Source of the DNA: an uncultured Rhodospirillaceae bacterium
GTDB lineage: Bacteria; Pseudomonadota; Alphaproteobacteria; Thalassobaculales; Thalassobaculaceae
Length of the DNA: 9,789 nt
NCBI GenBank assembly: GCA_937891725.1
Contig: CALAHL010000799.1
Span: 1 to 9,789 of the forward strand
Direction of reading: 5' to 3'
Part shown: piece after piece, positions 6,257 through 9,789 of the stretch
Position numbering within the stretch: the first letter of the stretch is position 1
How the letters are laid out: each line of letters starts with the position of its first letter
Made by a program: the position numbers and the translations under genes
The notes under the pieces: model-generated
What the model saw: only the letters and a program-made list of their open reading frames with translations
Told to the model about the DNA's origin: nothing
Database searches by the model: none

Positions 6257-7164
6257 GCGAGACCTACCCGAGGGATCTGGTCGGCTATGGCGGCACCCCG
6301 CCCGATCCGAGATGGCCCGGCGGCGCGCGGGTCGCGGTCAGTTTCGTTCTGAATGTCGAGGAAGGCTCCGAGACCAATATCCTGCACGGCGATTCCCGGA
6401 ACGAGGGCGGGCTGTCGGAGGTGGTCGGCGGTCGGCATCCGGCGGGCCAGCGCGACCTGGGGATGGAGAGCCTGTATGATTACGGCCCGCGCGCCGGGTT
6501 CTGGCGCATTCACAGGCTGTTCCAGGATCGCAGGCTGCCGATGACGGTTTACGCCTGTGCGATGGCGCTGGAACGCAACCCGATCGCGACCGAGGCTATG
6601 GCGAAGGCGGGATGGGAGTTCGCCTCCCACGGATGGCGCTGGATCAATCACTACGAGCTCAGCGAGGACGAGGAGCGCGAGCATATCGCCCGCGCGGTCG
6701 AGATCACCCAGCGGCTGACCGGGCAGCGCCCGCGCGGCTTCTACGCCCGCTATGCGCCCAGTGCCAACACCCGCCGCTTGCTGGTCGAGGAGGGCGGGTT
6801 CCTCTATGACAGCGACAGCTATTCCGACGATCTGCCCTATTGGGTCCGGGAATCCGGCAAGGATCATCTGGTGATCCCCTATGCGCTCGACACCAACGAC
6901 GTGAAATTTGGGGCACCGGCGTCCTATGGCTCCGGCGAGGACTTCTTCCGCTATCTGACCGATGCCTTCGACCAGCTTTGGGAGGAAGGGGCGGAGGCGC
7001 CGAAGATGCTGTCGGTCGGTCTGCACCAGCGTCTGGTGGGTCGCCCGGGCCGCGCGCGTCAGCTCGCCCGCTTCCTCGATCATGTGATGGCCAAGGGTGA
7101 CAGCTGGGTCTGCAGACGCATCGAGATCGCCGAGCATTGGCACCGGGAGCACAAGCCTGGGTGA
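6253..7164 (+). CDS. Polysaccharide-deacetylase-fold amidohydrolase, PuuE allantoinase-like
   Basis: The 303-residue product matches the length and style of the PuuE branch of the carbohydrate esterase 4 (NodB) fold. PuuE-type markers include DLVGYGGTPPDPRWPGGARVAVSFVLNVEEGSE at 8-40 (read in parts: the VGYG start, the WPGGARVAVSF strand and NVEEGSE), ESLYDYGPRAGFWRI (72-86), WEFASHGWRWINH (121-133), GLHQRLVGRPGR (256-267) and a C-terminal AEHW near 293. In true deacetylases the motif is S-H-x-x-x-H with two metal-binding His; here the second is Trp130 (SHGWRW), as in the cofactor-independent PuuE allantoinase. Allantoinase opens the hydantoin ring of allantoin to allantoate. No other ureide genes are visible, and the enzyme shares an operon with HyuAB, so it may open a different cyclic amide or imide. 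The start at 6253 makes an ATGA overlap, with AAGGGAGAG (6239-6247) as ribosome site. It is the last gene of the operon. Confidence 0.87.
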   Translation: MSETYPRDLVGYGGTPPDPRWPGGARVAVSFVLNVEEGSETNILHGDSRNEGGLSEVVGGRHPAGQRDLGMESLYDYGPRAGFWRIHRLFQDRRLPMTVYACAMALERNPIATEAMAKAGWEFASHGWRWINHYELSEDEEREHIARAVEITQRLTGQRPRGFYARYAPSANTRRLLVEEGGFLYDSDSYSDDLPYWVRESGKDHLVIPYALDTNDVKFGAPASYGSGEDFFRYLTDAFDQLWEEGAEAPKMLSVGLHQRLVGRPGRARQLARFLDHVMAKGDSWVCRRIEIAEHWHREHKPG

Positions 7165-7193
7165 CCCCCCAAGCCGTATGAACCGCCCAACCA

Positions 7194-7221
7194 TTGACAC
7201 CTGTGACTCACCCGGCATAAC
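7194..7221 (+). promoter_or_regulatory. Predicted sigma-70-type promoter for the glycosyltransferase cluster
   Basis: TTGACA at 7194-7199 is a perfect -35 consensus. CATAAC at 7216-7221 matches 4 of 6 positions of the -10 consensus, with a 16-base spacer. It lies in the only sizeable gap (7165-7227) between the catabolic operon and the glycosyltransferases. A start site about 7 bases after the -10 would fall on or beside the ATG at 7228. This is a prediction from the sequence only. Confidence 0.5.
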
Positions 7222-7227
7222 CGCCCG

Positions 7228-8265
7228 ATGGACCAGAACACCGATCTTAGGCTGTTGAACATTCTTGCCGGCGCGCCGGTCGGTGGCGCGGAGACGTTCT
7301 TCGTTACGATGACCAAGGCGTTCCAGGCGGCGGGAGTCGAACAGCGCGCGGTCATTCGCGAGAACCCGGATCGGGCGGCTCAGCTGAGGGCCGGGAATGT
7401 CGAGGTGGATCAGGCGCGGTTCGGCAGCCTTCTCGATGTGCGCACGGAGTTCAAGCTCGACAAGATTGTCCGGGAGTTCCAGCCGACCGTCGTGCTGACC
7501 TATATGGAGCGGGCCTCCAGCTTCATGCCGAAAGGGCCGCATCTGAAGTTGGCCAGGCTGGGCGGATACTACAAGCTCAAGTACTTCCGGCGCTGCGACC
7601 ACCTGCTGTGCATCACCAACGACATCCGACGGCACGTGATTGCCGAGGGCTGGCCGGAGGAACGCGCGCATTACATGCCGAACTTCGCCGAAGTCACCGA
7701 TACCGCGGCGATCGCGCGGGCCGAGCTCGACACGCCGGACGGGGTTCCGGTGATCTTCACGCCGGGCCGGCTGCATAAGGTCAAAGGTCTCGACACGCTG
7801 ATCACGTCGATCAAAGCGCTGCCGGAAGCCTATCTGTGGATCGCGGGCGACGGCCCGGAGCGGGACGCGCTGATCGCCCATGCCACGGCAGAGGGTGTGT
7901 CCGACCGGGTGCGGTTCCTCGGTTGGCGTACCGATACCGGACCGTTCTTCCGGGCCTGCGATATCGTGGCCTTCCCCTCCCGGCATGAGCCGTTCGGCAC
8001 GGTGACGCTGGAGGCCTGGGCTTACGGTAAGCCGCTGGTGGTGACGGACGCGCAAGGCCCGCTCGAAGTGGTACGGCCGGACCAGGACGGGATCATGGTT
8101 CCGAAAGATGACGCGGATGCCTTGGCTTCGGGGTTCAGGAGGGTGCTGTCTGATCCGGAGCTTGCCCGATCGCTGGTTGAGCAGGGTTCGGCACGGCATC
8201 TGGCCGAGTTCACCGAGGCGGCCTGCGTCGCCCGCTATCTCGATCTGTTTCGAACGCTGTCCTGA
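7228..8265 (+). CDS. Glycosyltransferase family 4 (GT-B fold)
   Basis: The 345-residue product is a typical GT4 enzyme that moves a sugar from a nucleotide-sugar to a glycan or lipid acceptor with retention of configuration. LLNILAGAPVGGAETFF (9-25) is the N-terminal Gly-rich acceptor-side loop, YMPNF (149-153) marks the domain hinge, TPGRLHKVKGLDTLI (178-192) is the conserved Arg/Lys block that binds the donor phosphates, GDGPER (207-212) follows, and EPFGTVTLE (254-262) is the E-x7-E motif. There is no signal peptide or clear membrane segment, so it probably acts on the cytoplasmic face of the inner membrane. The ATG at 7228 starts just before the first beta strand, so a shorter start would damage the fold. 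No Shine-Dalgarno sequence precedes it; a promoter ends six bases upstream, suggesting a leaderless message. It sits with two more glycosyltransferases, so lipopolysaccharide or envelope glycan synthesis is likely. Sugar and acceptor are unknown. Confidence 0.9.
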   Translation: MDQNTDLRLLNILAGAPVGGAETFFVTMTKAFQAAGVEQRAVIRENPDRAAQLRAGNVEVDQARFGSLLDVRTEFKLDKIVREFQPTVVLTYMERASSFMPKGPHLKLARLGGYYKLKYFRRCDHLLCITNDIRRHVIAEGWPEERAHYMPNFAEVTDTAAIARAELDTPDGVPVIFTPGRLHKVKGLDTLITSIKALPEAYLWIAGDGPERDALIAHATAEGVSDRVRFLGWRTDTGPFFRACDIVAFPSRHEPFGTVTLEAWAYGKPLVVTDAQGPLEVVRPDQDGIMVPKDDADALASGFRRVLSDPELARSLVEQGSARHLAEFTEAACVARYLDLFRTLS

Positions 8266-8267
8266 GC

Positions 8268-8301
8268 GGTCCCGATCTGCTAGCTAAAGACAATCGCGAC
8301 C
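8268..8301. other. Imperfect inverted repeat between the GT4 and GT2 genes
   Basis: GGTCCCGAT (8268-8276) can pair with ATCGCGACC (8293-8301), 8 of 9 positions, around a 16-base loop that holds the palindrome GCTAGC (8279-8284). It starts 3 bases after the GT4 stop. Only three T residues follow closely, so it is a poor intrinsic terminator; a regulatory hairpin or chance are the alternatives. Confidence 0.3.
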
Positions 8302-8315
8302 CTTTGAGCCCGATC

Positions 8316-9089
8316 ATGCCCAAGCCTGAAGCCGTCACCGCTCCGGATCTTTCAATACTCGTGCCCGTCTGCGACGAAGCCGGCGGCATCGAGGCGGTGC
8401 TGGGGGAGTTGTTGGAGGTCGCCGGGGCCGAACTGTCGGTGGAGGTGATCGCGGTCGACGATGCCAGCCGTGACGGGACGGCCGAGATCATCGCCCGTTT
8501 GGCCACCACCGAACCGCGTCTGCGTCTGATCCGGCATGGCAAACGCGCGGGCAAGAGTGCGGCCTTGCGAACCGGAGCCGGTTTCGCGCGGGCCCTGTGG
8601 ATCGGTACGATCGACGGCGATGGTGAGAACGATCCGAAGGATCTGGTCAACATGACCCGCGAGATCGATCTTAAGGCGGTCGACCGGGTCGGCCTGGTCT
8701 GCGGCATCCGGCGACGGCGCACGGCGGGGGTCAGTCGTCTGCTGGCGTCTCGCATCGGCAACGGGGTGCGGAAATTCGCCCTGCGGGACGATTGTCCGGA
8801 CACCGCCTGCGGTCTGAAACTGATCCCAACGGCGCTGTTCAAACGGTTGCCGTTCTTCGACAGCCTGCACCGTTATTTTCCGGCCTTGGTGAAGCGTCAC
8901 GGCTTTGAGACCCGGCATGTGATGGTCGACGACCGGCCGCGGCTGGCGGGTCAGTCGAAATACACCAACTGGCAACGGGCGCTGGTCGGCATCGTCGATC
9001 TTTTTGGGGTGGTCTGGCTCTTGCGCCGCACAACCGTGCCGCCCATATCCGCGCCGGACGAAGCCAAGACTTACAGCGGGTCAGACTGA
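8316..9089 (+). CDS. Glycosyltransferase family 2 (DPM1/ArnC-like polyprenyl-phosphate sugar synthase candidate)
   Basis: With the ATG at 8316 the product has 257 residues; an in-frame TTG at 8304 would add four. Neither has a good ribosome site, so ATG is chosen. DLSILVPVCDEAGGIEAVL (11-29) is the first GT-A strand and loop, VDDASRDGT (47-55) binds the nucleotide, and IDGDGENDP (89-97) holds the metal-binding acidic motif. SKYTNWQRA (194-202) is the family's usual S-K-Y block near the C-terminus. One hydrophobic stretch (about 203-216, ALVGIVDLFGVVWL) could attach it to the membrane, but the multi-span C-terminal anchor of ArnC is absent. Such enzymes transfer a sugar from a nucleotide donor to dolichol- or undecaprenyl-phosphate. 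The ArnT-like gene 53 bases downstream is the kind of enzyme that would use that lipid-linked sugar, which supports the role (inference). The sugar is unknown. Confidence 0.88.
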   Translation: MPKPEAVTAPDLSILVPVCDEAGGIEAVLGELLEVAGAELSVEVIAVDDASRDGTAEIIARLATTEPRLRLIRHGKRAGKSAALRTGAGFARALWIGTIDGDGENDPKDLVNMTREIDLKAVDRVGLVCGIRRRRTAGVSRLLASRIGNGVRKFALRDDCPDTACGLKLIPTALFKRLPFFDSLHRYFPALVKRHGFETRHVMVDDRPRLAGQSKYTNWQRALVGIVDLFGVVWLLRRTTVPPISAPDEAKTYSGSD

Positions 9090-9142
9090 CCGCCTGATCA
9101 CCCTCGTTCCAACCGCATCGCCATCAACCGGGACCCGCCGAG

Positions 9143-9789
9143 ATGTTCGCTTCCCTCGATCGCTTTTTCGATACCGTGGTTGCCGTGGCGGAGGACCGGG
9201 CGACCCGAGTGGGCGGCATGTCGATCCACGCCTGGGCCTTTCTGGTGATGCTGTCGGTGGCGGCGATGCTGCCGGGACTGGCGAGCGTGCCGGTGATGGA
9301 CCGGGACGAGGCGCGGTATTCGCAAGCGTCCCGGCAGATGCTGGAGACCGGCGATTTCGTCGATATCCGCTTCCAGGACGTGCCGCGCCATGTGAAGCCC
9401 GCCGGAACCTATTGGCTGCAGGCGGCCAGCGCATGGGTCGCGGGTGGGCCGGAGGCGGCGAAGATCTGGGCCTACCGGCTGCCGTCATTCCTTGCGGCAC
9501 TTGGGGCCGTATTGGTGACCGCCTGGCTGGGCGCGCGGATCGGCGGCGGGGCGACAGGGTTGATCGCGGGAAGTCTGATGGCGGTCTCGCTGATTCTTTC
9601 GGTGGAAGCGCGAACTGCGAAGACCGATGCCCTGCTGCTTTTGAGCGTGGTGGTGGCGCAGGCTGCCCTCTGGCGCGTGCTGGAGCGGGAGGGGGCTTCC
9701 AGATTCAAAGGTGCGCCGCTGGTGTTCTGGCTGGCTCATGGAGCGGGCGTGATGATCAAGGGACCGATCATCACCCTGGTGCTGGGGGC
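9143..9789 (+). CDS. ArnT/PMT-type membrane glycosyltransferase (GT-C, GT83/GT39-like), N-terminal part, 3' truncated by window
   Basis: The frame is open from the ATG at 9143 to the window end (215 codons plus two bases); the family is usually about 500-600 residues, so less than half is seen. After a cytoplasmic leader of about 28 residues comes the first membrane segment (about 29-47), then the periplasmic motif VMDRDEARYSQASRQML (51-67) with the catalytic acidic pair typical of GT-C enzymes. KPAGTYWLQ (85-93) corresponds to the K-P-P-L-x-Y-W-L block of ArnT proteins. RLPS, two further membrane segments (about 116-130 and 139-155), ARTAKTDALLL (156-166) and GVMIKGP (202-208) follow in family order. 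These enzymes use polyprenyl-phosphate sugars to decorate lipid A or other glycans on the periplasmic side. Met26 (base 9218) is an alternative start. No strong Shine-Dalgarno precedes either. The class is firm; substrate and exact function are unknown. Confidence 0.9.
   Translation, partial: MFASLDRFFDTVVAVAEDRATRVGGMSIHAWAFLVMLSVAAMLPGLASVPVMDRDEARYSQASRQMLETGDFVDIRFQDVPRHVKPAGTYWLQAASAWVAGGPEAAKIWAYRLPSFLAALGAVLVTAWLGARIGGGATGLIAGSLMAVSLILSVEARTAKTDALLLLSVVVAQAALWRVLEREGASRFKGAPLVFWLAHGAGVMIKGPIITLVLG

Noticed and set aside
7159..7167. GGGTGACCC near-palindrome at the end of the PuuE-like gene as a terminator
   Set aside because: The centre leaves no room for a loop and no T-run follows.
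6217..8199. Minus-strand open frame of about 660 codons opposite the PuuE-like and GT4 genes
   Set aside because: It spans two genes with clear families and the promoter gap; no domain is visible in it.

Overview
This window reads like a chromosomal segment of a GC-rich proteobacterium, most likely an alphaproteobacterium. That assignment is inference from GC-rich third codon positions, tight operon packing and protein style; no rRNA or marker gene is present to confirm it. Every gene is on the + strand, and coding density is close to complete.

Region A (1-7164) is one tightly packed operon of six genes: the C-terminal part of an isocitrate lyase/PEP-mutase superfamily lyase (1-453), a hydantoinase B/oxoprolinase subunit (440-2176), a hydantoinase A/oxoprolinase subunit (2173-4230), an isochorismatase-fold cysteine-hydrolase homologue (4230-4850), an FAD-dependent fumarate-reductase/dehydrogenase-like flavoprotein (4850-6256) and a PuuE-type polysaccharide-deacetylase-fold amidohydrolase (6253-7164). 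All five junctions are stop/start overlaps (14, 4, 1, 1 and 4 bases), so the genes are probably translationally coupled. The enzyme set fits catabolism of a cyclic amide, imide or hydantoin-like heterocycle: C-N hydrolases for ring opening and ATP-dependent amide hydrolysis, a flavoenzyme acting on a C-C bond, and a lyase that cleaves a C-C bond. I do not recognise the full combination as a characterised pathway. The isochorismatase-fold member has Gly (residue 150) where amidases of the family carry their nucleophilic Cys, and it contains a sharply AT-richer internal patch.

Region B (7228-9789) is functionally unrelated: a GT4 glycosyltransferase, a GT2 (DPM1/ArnC-like) glycosyltransferase and the start of an ArnT/PMT-like membrane glycosyltransferase cut off by the window end. 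Together they suggest lipopolysaccharide or envelope glycan modification, with the GT2 enzyme possibly making the polyprenyl-phosphate sugar used by the ArnT-like enzyme. The 63-base gap before region B holds a good -35/-10 pair placed so that transcription would start at or next to the GT4 ATG, suggesting a leaderless mRNA. The three glycosyltransferase genes lack clear Shine-Dalgarno sequences, whereas three of the catabolic genes have strong ones.

No tRNA, rRNA, CRISPR array, insertion sequence, transporter or regulator is visible. The longest gap between genes is 63 bases.
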